From Mariannaea sp. PMI_226 (taxonomy: Eukaryota; Ascomycota; Sordariomycetes; Hypocreales; Nectriaceae), in contig JANFOG010000010.1 in NCBI GenBank assembly GCA_024336345.1, positions 992,001 through 1,056,000 on the forward strand: a stretch of 64,000 bases of DNA, in the 5' to 3' direction. The notes beneath the pieces are model-generated. The model was not told the origin of the DNA. It saw only the letters and a program-made list of their open reading frames with translations, and did not search any database. The translations under genes and the position numbers were made by a program. This document shows, in pieces, positions 25,464 through 36,900 of this stretch; position 1 is the first letter of the stretch, and each line of letters opens with the position of its first letter.

Positions 25464-26213
25464 ATGGCCAATATCAAGGACCAGTCTATTGTTACAGTCT
25501 CCGAGATTAAGATCGACACCGACGTTCGAGATATTGCCGCCCGTAAGTCTCTACTGGAAGTAATAAGGCGCCAACTGACCAGGTCTATAGGAGCCGTGAG
25601 CTCTGCCGTTGACGTCTTTGAGATAATCGACGGCCACGTTACGATCCCCAACGATCGTTGCCCCTTGGAGGTCCTATTCTCGACCCTGCAGAGAATCTCA
25701 ACTGCTTTTGAGCTCGACGTTGACCACGAGCTTGACCTAAACAGCAGGGCTTCCCTTCATCGCATCATCCAGGCCAACTTCGACACCGATACCCAGAGCT
25801 TCCTCGAGCAGGAGACTTCCGAAATCTTTGCCCACCTCAGCTTGACCCGAAAGGCTAGGATCTTGGCCCAGGCCATCGCGGCCACTACTATCATTTTCCA
25901 GCGCCTCGCCGAGACAGGTCGCACCATCACCTATGGCTTGTTGAACCGTGAGGCACAGCTCTTCGCCGAGAGCGATCAGCGTGCCCTAATGCAGGATTCC
26001 ATCGAGGACAGCACCGTATTTGAGCAGTGCCACCTCAAGAGTGACATCACAAAGGCCATCAAGTCGGCCATGGAAGCCGAGGAAGCTGCCTCCAGCCCCC
26101 ATCCTTTTGCTTCCGATGACAAGCTTGACTATATGTTTTCTCCCAATGCCGCGCACGAGCGTCCCAAGAACAATGGACTTCCCTGGGGCTTTACTATCAT
26201 GACTATCAACTAA
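25464..26213 (+). CDS. Unrecognised protein, 233 residues, with a frame-preserving 48-bp intron
   Basis: The frame is open from ATG 25464 to 26213, but positions 25543-25590 form a near-ideal intron: donor GTAAGT, branch-like AACTGAC, acceptor CTATAG, length 48. Removing it gives AAR-AVSSAVD with no frame change (join 25464-25542, 25591-26213; 702 nt, 233 residues). The protein is soluble, largely helical and Asp/Glu-rich, with no signal peptide or membrane span. Segments such as RKARILAQAIAATTIIFQRL look like an amphipathic helix; the C-terminus is Pro/Asn/His-rich (SPNAAHERPKNNGLPWGF). I recognise no domain. It is divergent from the AMSH-type gene and convergent with prefoldin 6, 250 bp away. 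If the intron is retained the product is 249 residues. Confidence 0.72.
   Translation: MANIKDQSIVTVSEIKIDTDVRDIAARKSLLEVIRRQLTRSIGAVSSAVDVFEIIDGHVTIPNDRCPLEVLFSTLQRISTAFELDVDHELDLNSRASLHRIIQANFDTDTQSFLEQETSEIFAHLSLTRKARILAQAIAATTIIFQRLAETGRTITYGLLNREAQLFAESDQRALMQDSIEDSTVFEQCHLKSDITKAIKSAMEAEEAASSPHPFASDDKLDYMFSPNAAHERPKNNGLPWGFTIMTIN
25543..25590 (+). other. Probable in-frame 48-bp intron in the unrecognised gene
   Basis: GTAAGT donor, CTGAC branch site 10 nt before the acceptor side, CTATAG acceptor. Length is a multiple of three without an in-frame stop, so the gene reads open either way. Confidence 0.75.
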
Positions 26214-26463
26214 TTTTATTTAATATGAATATCTGAACATACGTACAGGACACGGAAGAATATGGAATATTGGGCGTTTTTAGATTGGGAAAGCGTCCAC
26301 ATTGCGACAGGGCCGGGTATTTGTCTATATTTTAGCCAAATGTTCTAAATCGTATCATCCTCATCAGTCGTTAGAATACACTCAACTCATGATCCAATAT
26401 CATTCCAGCAGTTTGCCGCCTAATTTTCCTTTGAATTATTTTGTTTTGTTCGCTCTACGCAGC

Positions 26464-26990
26464 TTATTTTCCCTTGCTAGCGGCGGCCTGAGCGCTAGAC
26501 TGAACCTGGATAATTTCTGTCTTCTTCTTTTCCATCTTGTCCTGAGTGTCCTTGATCTGAGCTTCTAACCTCGAGCTTGTTTCTTGGGTCAGCAAGTTGC
26601 TGTATCTGAAGGGGTTGGGCCATTCTCACATTTCGCCGCTGATGAAGTCGAGGCGGCCCTTGACAGTACTGTCGGCCTCAAACTTGTCCTGCTTCAACAA
26701 CACGGGACCGGCAAGCTTGTAAATTGTCTCGCCTTCTCCTAATCGTTCAAACTCCTGTTACATGGTCAGCGGGGTTGGACCATCTCGCACGAGATTGAAG
26801 AAACGCACCTTCTTCACCCCGAGATTCTCTTGCTTCTGGCCTTCGAGCTTTTGCCTTGAGTCAACGGCAGTCTGAAGTTCTATTCAGGCTGTTAGAGGCG
26901 AGCTTTTCATGAGCGTCGTCAAAACACACCTTGCTGAAGCTTCTGAAAGTCCTCGGAGAGGGCTTGTAGGCGAGCTTGAATTTCGGCCAT
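26464..26990 (-). CDS. YKE2: Prefoldin subunit 6
   Basis: Join (minus): 26990-26930, 26879-26809, 26754-26630, 26575-26464. Introns are 50, 54 and 54 bp; total 369 nt, 122 residues, the normal size. Product order is an N-terminal helix (MAEIQARLQALSEDFQKLQQ), a coiled coil, the beta-hairpin core (GETIYKLAGPVLLKQD), then GRLDFISGEISRLEAQIKD and a C-terminal coiled coil ending QAAASKGK. This is the beta-type prefoldin 6 pattern. Prefoldin hexamers pass nascent actin and tubulin to the CCT chaperonin in the cytosol. The last acceptor was chosen at 26576 because it restores GEISRLEAQI; using the CAG further upstream would insert a family-atypical stretch. The start is divergent from Vps4, 534 bp away. 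Confidence 0.9.
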
Positions 26991-27524
26991 GATGACGGTA
27001 ATGACGGTCTCGTCGAAATTACAGATGAAATTGAAAACGGCCTTTATTATATTAACCCAGATATCTTTTTCGTGCAGTGAATTTCTACCTTGGGGCAAGC
27101 CAAAATAAATGAATGTCTTCAAAATGGCCCGCCCCAGTCCTTTGCGTGTCCCAAAGTTGCGATTATGATGCCCCGCTATCAGCGCTCTCGTGTGTCACCC
27201 CGCTACAAGCATGTTCCCCCGCCAATCCGCTAACCCATGTCCATGTCTCCTCTCTGCCTACAGAGCGCTACTGCTGGCTCGCTTTCCGCGTAGAACCTGC
27301 TTCTGGCTGCAACGTGCTGCTGCCTCTCCTCACGGTACGACAACTAGGCCTCCATATTCTCCCCGCCCCAGCCTCAACTTCGCTTTCGAGCCTCGTCCCT
27401 TCTCTCCAGTAAATTCTGTTCAATTTCGATCTTCAGGCGGGGTTGGTAGTTTCAGCCGCGCCCTCGCTCGTTCTCGAACCCATCCCGCTTCTTCGGCCCA
27501 GTCACCCCGCCCCATCTTGACATC
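26991..27524. promoter_or_regulatory. Divergent promoter region between prefoldin 6 and VPS4
   Basis: The 534-bp spacer separates two divergent housekeeping genes. It is C/T-rich on the VPS4 side (27340-27520), typical of fungal 5' leaders. I see no TATA box close to either start. A shared bidirectional promoter is inference from arrangement. Confidence 0.5.
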
Positions 27525-28952
27525 ATGTCGGTCAACTTTCGCGAGCGCGCGCTCGCTGAGCTACAGAAGGCGATTGACCTCGATCATAAAAAGCAATACA
27601 GAAAAGCGTTCGATGCTTACATTGTCGCCATGGACCTGTGGGTCAAGGCCATCAAATGGGAGAAGAACAAGTCCATGAAGGACACCATGCGGGAGAAGAT
27701 GGTCGTCTATCTCGATCGTACTGAAAAGCTGAAGAAATGGATTGACGAAGGCGGAGATGAGGATGGCGATGAAAGCAACAACCGAGGCGGCCCAGTTTCT
27801 GCTAATGGCAGCAGTGCTGGAGGTAAGGCAAAGGCGGCTGGTGGCAATGACGATGACGACAATAAGAAGTTGCGAAATGCCCTGTCCGGCGCCATCTTGC
27901 AAGAGAGGCCCAACGTAAGGTGGGAGGATATTGCTGGTCTAGAGGGAGCCAAAGAAACACTGAAAGAGGCTGTCGTCCTCCCCATCAAGTTCCCCAACTT
28001 GTTCCAAGGCAAGCGCCAGGCTTGGAAAGGTATCTTGCTATATGGACCTCCTGGTACTGGAAAGAGTTACCTGGCCAAGGCCGTCGCTACAGAGGCAAAC
28101 AGTACTTTCTTCAGCATTAGCAGTTCTGACTTGGTCAGCAAGTGGATGGGTGAAAGTGAAAGGTCAGTTCTTGTCAAGCTATGTGTTGGCTGTTTCACTA
28201 ATGGTGTTTGTCTAGATTGGTAAAAGCACTCTTCTCCATGGCCCGAGAAAACAAGCCTTCCGTCATCTTCATTGATGAAATCGATGCTCTTTGCGGCCCC
28301 CGAGGCGAGGGCGAATCCGAGGCCTCTAGACGAATCAAGACTGAAATTCTAGTTCAGATGGATGGCGTTGGCAACGACAGCAAGGGCATTCTAGTTCTTG
28401 GCGCTACCAATATTCCTTGGCAACTTGATGCCGCTATCCGACGACGATTCCAGAGGCGTGTTCACATTGGCCTGCCAGATATCAACGGCCGCGCGAGGAT
28501 GTTCAAGCTCGCTGTCGGCGACACCGAAACAAGTTTACAGGCGCACGACTACAACAACCTTGCAACCAAGTCGGATGGTTTCTCTGGCAGTGATATTGCC
28601 AACGTGACCCAACACGCATTGATGCGACCAGTACGCAAAATTTTGCAAGCAACTCATTTTAAGCCCGTGGTAAGTTGGCTCGAACAAAACCCCTGAAGCA
28701 AATGCTCATACTAACGCAAAAAAACAGATGACCGATGGCGGGAAGACAAGAATGTTGACACCATGTTCCCCTGGTGATCCCCAAGCTATCGAAATGACTT
28801 ATAATGATGTCAAGGCTGAGGAGCTTGTGGCACCCGAGGTTCTTGTTCACGACTTTGAGTTGGCTCTAGATGATTCACACCCCACGGTGTCCAAGGACGA
28901 CATCCAGAAGCAGATTGAGTGGACCAATGAATTTGGTAGCGAAGGCGCATAA
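27525..28952 (+). CDS. VPS4: Vacuolar sorting AAA ATPase Vps4
   Basis: Join 27525-28162, 28216-28669, 28728-28952; introns are 53 and 58 bp. Total 1317 nt, 438 residues, the family's size. An MIT domain occupies residues ~5-75, then an acidic/Gly linker (78-113), then the AAA module: Walker A GPPGTGKS (174-181), pore-loop region KWMGESER, Walker B IFIDEID (230-236, hydrolytic E234) and sensor region [10 protein letters not shown]. The arginine-finger cluster is [10 protein letters not shown], followed by the beta domain and the C-terminal Vps4 helix (ISKDD-type [18 protein letters not shown]). Vps4 disassembles ESCRT-III polymers at endosomes, and in membrane scission and repair. Nothing is missing. 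It lies near an AMSH-type deubiquitinase of the same pathway. Confidence 0.97.
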
Positions 28953-29546
28953 ACTTCAATATAGTGGGAGTGGGAGCGGGAGTTTTGTCAGCAAATATTT
29001 TGGCATGGCGGCGTCTCAGAGGAGTTTCTTGGGCATTCCGGACGAGTTGATGATATAAGCTGGTTTCTTTTACGACTGGGGGATCCTTACTTATCAGCGT
29101 AAATTTTTATAGTTACAGATGTGCTGTAAATTTGGCCTTTACAACATGAATAGAGGTCAAGACATTTGATGTGAAAAGTTGATCCTCCTTTTCCGTCGAA
29201 TCTTCAGATCAAATTGTGTGTCAGCCAGCCTTGAAGTTGTGTCATATATATTGGCGAGTTGAAAAGGGAAGAAAATTGATTAAATTATTTCATAATATTG
29301 GAATATAGTAAGATAAAAACATGAATATTCTGGCTGAGGCACATAATCGTAGATGTAAAGCCTCTTTTCCAGTTTGCTCCAGGGTACAGTGTCGCATAAT
29401 GACGTCGCGAGCTATCTTTGATCCCCAAGGCGGTGACAGATGGCAGAACCATCATAATTTCCACCATGCCTTCATGTGCTGTTGCATTGCAACTCCAATG
29501 CCAAAGGAGGAGGTAAAACTGCCCGTCGTCGCTCTTTTCAACCTTC
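28953..29546. other. Intergenic, 594 bp
   Basis: VPS4 3' UTR followed by the promoter of the mtTFB-like gene, both on the plus strand. AT-rich at 29100-29330. I see no gene. Confidence 0.6.
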
Positions 29547-31402
29547 ATGTTCGCCCGTATCCGAGATGCGCGAACAGCCCTTCGGAGGCCACTGCGCCTC
29601 GCCACTGCTGCCCCAGGACGAGCAGCTAGCTCTAGTGCCCGCGATACCCTCACGGAGTGCAGCAATGAGGTAGCAGAGAGACTGGACAAGATCGGGCTTT
29701 GGCCGCTGCAGAGAGGCAGGAAGAGGTCAAATCGTGTTGAAGGAGACGGGAACAGGCTGAATATTGTTAGCGATGGGCTTTGTGGTACGTGTGTTGCTGA
29801 GCTTCTCGAAGTACATAGCATGCTGAAAAAGAATATGTAGACGATATCATGAAATATCTCGGGCCCTCGCTCAGGCGCCACCGCGGCTGCGATCTCCTAG
29901 ACATCAACCCTGGCGCAGGCGTATGGAGCAGTAAACTTCACGAAGCTCTGCAGCCGCGAAAACACATCATGATGGAAAAGGATGCCGGAATCTATGCCCC
30001 GTTTCTGAGCGACCTCACTGCCAAAGACAACGTGGAGCTTGTCCCAAAGTCCGGCATTGTCTGGAGAGATCTGAAGGAGACTCTCGACGAGCATTTTTCC
30101 CACCAACACCAGACCAAAAAGGGCAAACAGCCTCGACGGAACGATACTCTCCTCGTCAGCATAAACCTGGCTTTCTACCCACCCAAGACGTTCCGCTTGT
30201 TCGAGTGCGTTAGCTTACTGGTTATATACCAACTAATGTCCAGCATTCGCACCTCATCGCTCTTCCAGAAATACGGATTGGTACGCATGCTGGTGTGGAT
30301 CAATGACGACTGGAAGCGCAAATTCCTTCCGCGGACCGTTGTCCGTCGCAAGCGCAGCGCCTTCGAAGCACACCTGGGCTGCGATTGGATCCACGAGGTT
30401 GTCGGCAAAGACGCCGAAGAGAACCGCAAGGATCTGCGCGACCAGTGGATAAACATTGAATCCGGATACGCAACTCTCAGGAGGATGGAGAAAGCTGGTC
30501 TAAAACCACCCCCCGGCCGCGAGACTGCCCTGTACAAGGCCTTGGCCGCAAAGCCAAGTGGTGCTCGGAGGAAATATGCAGGTGTCCAGCGGCCGCTACT
30601 GATGAGACCGTTCCGTGAGGAACTTGTTACAATGGAGGCCCAGTTCAAGGCAGATGTCAAGGCTGGCCTTGTTAAGCGCAAGGATGTCCCGAAGCGTCTG
30701 AGCGATCTGCGTTACCGGGAGAAATACGACATAGATGACAATACGGCATACCTCAAACTTCTCAAAGAAAGATCAAGCATCTTGAAAATGGACCCGACAT
30801 CGCCTAAGTTTGCCAGCGCAGACAAGGCCTGGAGCGATTCGGTCAACGTTCTTAAAAAGAACCAGCACAAGGAGTTCGTCACCGTTCGGGACAACTACCA
30901 TCTGTTTCGCCAAACCCCGCCAGTCCTTCTCTGGGACCAGCGTCAGTTCGAGCCGCTTGACGTCCGTCCCACCGAGTTCTACCCCAATGTGCCCTGCTCT
31001 CTGCTTGACTTTCAGCCGAGGGTAGTCCACCCCCTCCTCCGAGAAACGGGCGATGACACATCTCGCGCCGCTGACATATCGGACGTGATGTTGCGTCTCT
31101 GGTTCACCCACAGCACGCTCCCCGTCTCAAAGGCCATGGACTGCATCTGGCCCGGCTTCGGCGAGGCGCTGCAGCAGTGCTCAACTCTGATAGACCCGAA
31201 AAAGGGAGGAAGCACGTTATCTGGCGAAGGAGAGCTGTACACGCGGGCCATTAGCCCAAAGCAATGGGAGGATATTGTAGAGGTGTTTATGAACTGGCCG
31301 TTCCGACCGACATACGAACAGCTAGTAGCACGACTGATGGACGACCCTGATTTAGACGACTCGTTCGACGATGCGAAGGCGCCTGCCCTTGGACTGTCCT
31401 AG
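29547..31402 (+). CDS. Mitochondrial transcription factor B / rRNA adenine dimethylase-like protein
   Basis: Join 29547-29784, 29841-31402; one 56-bp intron (GTACGT...TGTAG). Total 1800 nt, 599 residues. The N-terminus (MFARIRDARTALRRPLRLAT) is an Arg/Ala-rich mitochondrial presequence. The exon joint creates NIVSDGLCDDIMKYLGP, and next comes LLDINPGAGVWSSKL, the SAM-binding motif I of KsgA/Dim1-type methyltransferases. A long C-terminal region rich in basic and aromatic residues follows. This arrangement matches the large mtTFB/Mtf1-like factors of filamentous fungi, which act with the single-subunit mitochondrial RNA polymerase; whether methyltransferase activity is kept is unknown. The segment around 30205-30243 looks like a tiny intron but encodes conserved-looking sequence, so I keep it as coding. 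Confidence 0.8.
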
Positions 31403-31901
31403 AATACCGCTCCCAAGGAGGACGGTTGTATAATATTATGTAACGCACCTATATAGAAGATGCATTGTATGTATGTGTATGTGGCAATGGGATATAGAAA
31501 AGATAGATCGGGACTAAGTATTAATTACATTCTACTTTGTGTATACTCCTATGGTAGGAAACTCTCTCTCTGGCTCTTGATGAAGCGAATCATCCCCAGT
31601 CAAGAACATGGTCATCCAAACATCTCTGATTCATCTGGAACCATGCCCAAAAAAAAGAAAAAATCTCCTCGCCGGGAGCCTCGGGCCTCCTTTCTTTTTT
31701 GGTCCATCTATTTCCAGAGCCACCGTAATCATAACTGGCCAAAGCCCAACAGTAAGAAAGTGTGCATAGAACAAACAGGACCATCACGCCCAAAACGCCA
31801 TCGCCATGATACCCCGGTAGGCAATGGCCTATAAATGCAATTTAAGGGCTCTTCGTCCCTTTATTATCCACTTTCGCGGTTCTGCATTCCCCCTCGCCTG
31901 T
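31403..31901. other. Intergenic, 499 bp, between convergent genes
   Basis: Joint 3' flank of the mtTFB-like gene (plus) and the GT90 gene (minus). No gene seen. Confidence 0.6.
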
Positions 31902-33905
31902 CTATTTTGTCCACCGCTTCCATGTTTTTTCGATCGATGGATCCTTCAAGGCGTCGTTGACCCAGCCCAATTTGGCTCTATCATCATCCAAGATTCTCGC
32001 GTATTCGAGAAGGAGACGCAGAACGTAGATCTGCATGTCCTCTTTGCGCAGCACTTTTTCCGCCCACTTCTTGCCGTTCATGGCTAATTTTTCTGCGACC
32101 TCATCGTGACCCCTTTTGCCATTGTAACCGAGGAAATAGTCCACGATTCCATAAAAGTCAACAAACCGGTTATCCATGGGAACGAAGTGATTCCACGCGA
32201 TAAGTCGTTTATCATGCCACTCCTTAAATAGCGTCGCCTTTATAGGGAGGGAGGTCGAGCGTAGAAAGGCGAGATATCGACCGGAAAACGAGTTACCGTC
32301 AATGTCTGGTACATATTTGTATAGGAACTGCTCCTTCAACTTCAATCCATCGATTGGGCGAAAATAGAAGTCAGTGTAATAGCAAGTGCCATCGCCAAAC
32401 GTGGGCGTACACATCATGTCAATAAATCCCACGTCGGCCCATCCCTTGACCCATTGACTCAACTTCCCATCCGCCTGGGCGCCCAGATGATATGTTTCGT
32501 CCGGCATGGCGAAGTTTTCCGCCCTGCCCATACGGGACTCAACTAGACCCAATGTAGTGCTGTTGTTCATTGCCACGAAGCGATGACGTTGGAAGCCGCG
32601 CCAGTTGTCGGGTAGATTTTCACCCCCAGTAGCTACACCTCTCCAGACCACCATGTCATTCTTATTCTTCCACTGTCCACCACGTGAACTACCACCACTG
32701 AAACGCTCTTCCTCCTTCCAATAGACAGGGGCAGGAAGGAGGATTTCATTGTTCATACCCAGCTTGGAACCTCCAAACATAGGAAATAAAACCTTGGTGG
32801 TCGAGACGGAGATAGGATTGATGATTACTCCTTGGAGGCCTTGGAGATCAGGCTGGTGGCATAAGTCACTTGATAATGAGAAATTGGAGACAAAGCCCTG
32901 GTACATGTGGTCCTGCGCATTTGTCATCTCAATAGTTGGCTGGCGATCAAAGTCTGTCTGAACTTCGGAAGTGCGGGCACGGCTATCAGGAGGGCAGCCA
33001 CGACGAGCGATCGGCCAGTATGGCTCTACACAGTAATGTTAGCAGTTGGCGGAGAATATTGCCATCAAAGTTAAGCACGCACTGTCCTTCTCCCAGTGCT
33101 TGTCAGGGATCTTAGTGTTTGGGTCTCCAAGACCAGGCTTCGGGAGCTTTTGGAAGGTTGATTTGACCTCTTTTGGGCTGGGGAAGCCCAATGTGGCCGA
33201 GGCTTTCTCGATATAGCTATTGATGTCCTCCCACGGGACCACCAAACGTGGTTCATCCATGGCATTGAGGGGAATGTCCATATCCGGAAGAAGTTCTACA
33301 ATTGAGTCGATCATATCTTTCCAAATGAGTGTCCAGAACCAATCGCTCGTAGTATCGGTTTTCTGATTTCTGATGTGTATTTTCATTTCGAAGCTCCATG
33401 ATTCTTTACGAATGACGTCAGGAGCAATTCCCCAGAAAGGCTCCAGGTCTTGGTAAATCTGATCAAAGAAGTCTTCGATGATGACCGCCTTGTGGGTATG
33501 GGCAAACTTATACCATGCATCGAAACCGGGCGGTGGATGCCGTCCACGACGATTGCGGTAGGCAGCGGCAGCTTCATTTAGTGTTTTGGACTCTTTGGTA
33601 AGGAGGTTGTTGAAGGTTGTCTCGGCATCTGCAATAAGCTTGTCGATGGGATGATCGCCCACCTTCCCAGCAGCCTCAGGACCCGGAGCAGGGTAGTCTG
33701 GATGCCCTTGGCTCGTTGCATCGGACTCTGTCTGTTTGTTCGCAGCAGGTAGTCCATCAGTATCGGGAGGATGAGACAAGGGAGGACGTGGCGAATTGTT
33801 TCTTAGAGTGTAAAATACGAATATAAAGAGGATGGCAACTACAGCGTAGCGGACGAAGCTCCCATGTCGGCGAGGCCGAAAGAGAGGTGTCCGTAACTTG
33901 CCCAT
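31902..33905 (-). CDS. CAP10-type glycosyltransferase family 90 protein (Golgi type II membrane protein)
   Basis: Join (minus): 33905-33083, 33025-31902, with one 57-bp intron (GTGCGT...TGTAG). Total 1947 nt, 648 residues. ATG 33905 (MGKLRTPLFRPRRHG) gives a short basic cytosolic tail and one signal anchor at about residues 18-35 (FVRYAVVAILFIFVFYTL), then a Pro/Ser-rich stem. The lumenal part contains GFDAWYKFA and PYWPIARRGCPP, the catalytic-domain motif DMVVWRGVATGGEN, and KGWADVGFIDMM and RLIAWNHFVPMD, all typical of CAP10/GT90. Cryptococcal relatives act on capsule xylosylation. The substrate in moulds is unknown, probably cell-surface glycans. An in-frame upstream extension exists but would place 63 residues before the anchor, so the inner ATG is preferred. 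Confidence 0.88.
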
Positions 33906-36900
33906 TCCGTTGGAGCTCAAGGGAGGGCTGGAGCAGCGGCTTTCTTTAGGTCGGAGTCGTATTGGGTGGCAGACACGACGCCACAATGTTCCCCTGCTTG
34001 AAAAATCGAAGAGGTATTTCAAATAGGTCTGACGCCAGCGACAGTTGACATGTACCGAACTCGGTGCGAGGGACTTCGATCGGTAGTCGTGCAAGGGAGT
34101 GAGGTGGTCGTCGGATTGGGATTATTGATGTGACAAGATTGTAGAGATGTCGGTAAACGACGATGACGAGAAGGAAAAAGGAATAGCCTATAAAACACAG
34201 CCCTTCATGCCTGGCGAATGGTCTTTGGTCAAGAGATCTGGCTGGCTGGATGTCAGAAATCCCACAAATGAATGACGGCTCGACGAATGCTGTGTTCGAG
34301 CTTCGAGCGTTGAATGCAACAATTCTTGGAGCGAGTTAAGGGAGTTTGTCGTGAAGTTGGGAGGGGATTAAGGAGTGAAACAATGGTATAAAAACAATAT
34401 AGAAGAAAAATGACGAAATGTAGCCGTCGCTATGAGAGAAGAGACCAAAGGTCAAAGAAGATGGAAGTTTGAAGAGGGGGATGTAAAGTCGCCAGAACAT
34501 GAAATTCAAAGTAGAGGCTGCGTGTGGCTTGAGGAAAGATCGCATGGGTTTCGAGGGGCGCACCCCCTGGCAGACCCTTAGCAGGTCCTTAGTAGCTCCG
34601 TAGCAGCTCCTCCATACAGTACTTAACTAGGTAGTATGTAGGGGGCGGCGGTACCTACGGCAAGGTAGCACCAACGACGACCCCAAGGTGCCTTCCCGCT
34701 CAGGATGTGGCCGTTTTAGGAGCGGTGCGGCTCCACTGCCGCATTTTCTAGGCAGCTTGGTTCAGGCCCAGGTCCTGACAAAAATGGCCCAATTCCCCGG
34801 CAGTTTCATCCCCGTTCCCAGCTCATTGCAGTTCAATCCAGGGGAAGTCATCGAAGCACGGGAAAGGGACCACCCCCTTGTTTAGTGGAGAACCATAATG
34901 GATCCCTTAATATGGATCGGTGACCTCCAACTGACTCTTCCTTGCCCCCTCTACAGATTACACAGTAAACAGTTCCATGTACATCATAATGGTGCCGCGT
35001 ACTGAATACCTACAATATGAGACTTCATGCGGACGGAATACAGAAGCGGAAGCTTTCAGAGAGAGACATCGGCTCTGTCAGCTTGCCAACAGAAATAGAC
35101 GTACAGTAGTTGCCATACATCATACTGCGTTTTTTAAGCGCAACTTACTGGACTGTTGGCGACAACGACTAAAGCACAATTAACGCCATGCAAAATTCGA
35201 GTTTATCCTAGCAGGCTTGCTTGCCCATGAGCCTACCATGTGCATATTCAGGTCAGAGAATATTATATATTGTGTCCGTGCCCTCCTCCCATGCCCAACT
35301 CTGAGCAGATTTACAGGATTAACCACCGTCTGACCCCGTATCCTCACCGGTGAGAGTGCAACCCGTTGCCGATTTGAGACCTGTACCAAGGATAGGTCTA
35401 TTTGTCTGGCCATGCACACCAAATATCGAATACTATAGTTAGTAAGTCCCAGATTGCTCCTGCATGGGCTACGCCCAACATTCGATGGTAATGTTGGGTT
35501 ACAAGGGTAGACTTCCAAACGAATGTTAGCAACAATTGTTACGCAGTGCGAACTAGACGTTTATTGGCCGATTTCTTTGGAATTCCTTACGATGGTCCAA
35601 TGCATTCAGGGCCCGTGTTGGATCAGAGCTCAACTTTGGATGACCAACAGTCAATAATTGTAAATGGCTCTTTGCATGATCTTCATGTATTACACTGGTA
35701 CCGGCCAAATTTGTGGTACTAGAGATGCAGGTTTCCCCGTATCCTTCAAGGTGGCGTTTCTCAGGCCGGCGCATATCCAATGGACGCCTCAGAGAGACTT
35801 TTTTTTTTTTTTTTGGCGCTGAAGACACCTATTGGCAGGCTGTACGTACAATGTGCAAGTTTTCCCGATAACCAATGTAGATGGTGTCGAGACTGAACAA
35901 ATTTGGCAGACTCCTGTACTCCGCTGGTACTATGTCGTATCGGTAAGGTATGGTGTACTATGGCATTGTTTGTTGATCGAGGCTCTTGCGAATACAGGTA
36001 TCTAAGCATTTCGATGTATGTTTAAGCACTGACTAATGATAGGGCCTTCATGTGACGGAAGACTACATAGTAAAATTTCAATGATACGAGAGCATCCATG
36101 GGCAAGAAAGGGGGAATAATTAGGATACATATTGACTCTGGGAGGTACATACTAGCTAAGGCAAGGTACCTAGGTATCGTAGTACAAGTTACCTCTCTAA
36201 ATTTTGGCGATGATCGAAATTGATTTAGTGGAGAAAGCTCCATTGCTGAGAGCCTAGTCCCCGCCCCTGAGCGGAGGGTCAAAAAAGGACAGGAACATCT
36301 TTTTTTTTTTGGCCCTGTCGTTGCCGAGCGCGGGTTCTCTATGTAACTTATTGTACTTTTTTCTTTAGTGAGGTAGGGCCATGGAAATCGACCGATCTGA
36401 GGATTTAGTGGTAGAAGCTTGAAGAGTTGACCCATATGAGTGTTCAAGACTCTAGCATCCTGAAGAAAGGATCGGACATGCTGTCTTGCAAGTAATGCTA
36501 GTAATTATGTCCGTCCAACTTGGGTGGAAAGACTCATCTGTGCTAAATCCAAAGTCCCAAACGTCAACGAAGCCTAACGAACCAGCATGACTACATCGTG
36601 GCGGCACGAAAACCTCCTTACTTCACCGGCTGGCAGACTGTTACCGTACGAATTTCGAGTCGGGCCAGAAACAGATTTCTGCGACGGGATGTAATTATCG
36701 TGTTGGGTCCTAGTTGGCGGCCCCTGAAGGGGTGGGAAGGGATAAACTCAAGGAGGATATTTTGAGTGAATAGTAGTCGTTTTTGAACCAAAGCCTTCAT
36801 TTAGTACGAAAGGGAGGATACATGGTGATATTGATGGCGTAGGAGGTTTGAGGATCAGCCTTTTGTTATCCAGTTTATTCTAACCATCTTCTCTGTGGCT

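Noticed and set aside
30205..30243. GTGCGT...CTAAT...CAG resembling a 39-bp in-frame intron in the mtTFB-like gene
   Set aside because: Thirty-nine bases is below the usual minimum for fungal introns, and the encoded segment (LLVIYQLMSSIRTSSLFQ) reads like conserved protein core, so it is kept as coding.
35790..35815. Long T-tract that might be a retroelement poly(A) tail
   Set aside because: No target-site duplication or reverse transcriptase remnant nearby; homopolymer tracts are common across this window.
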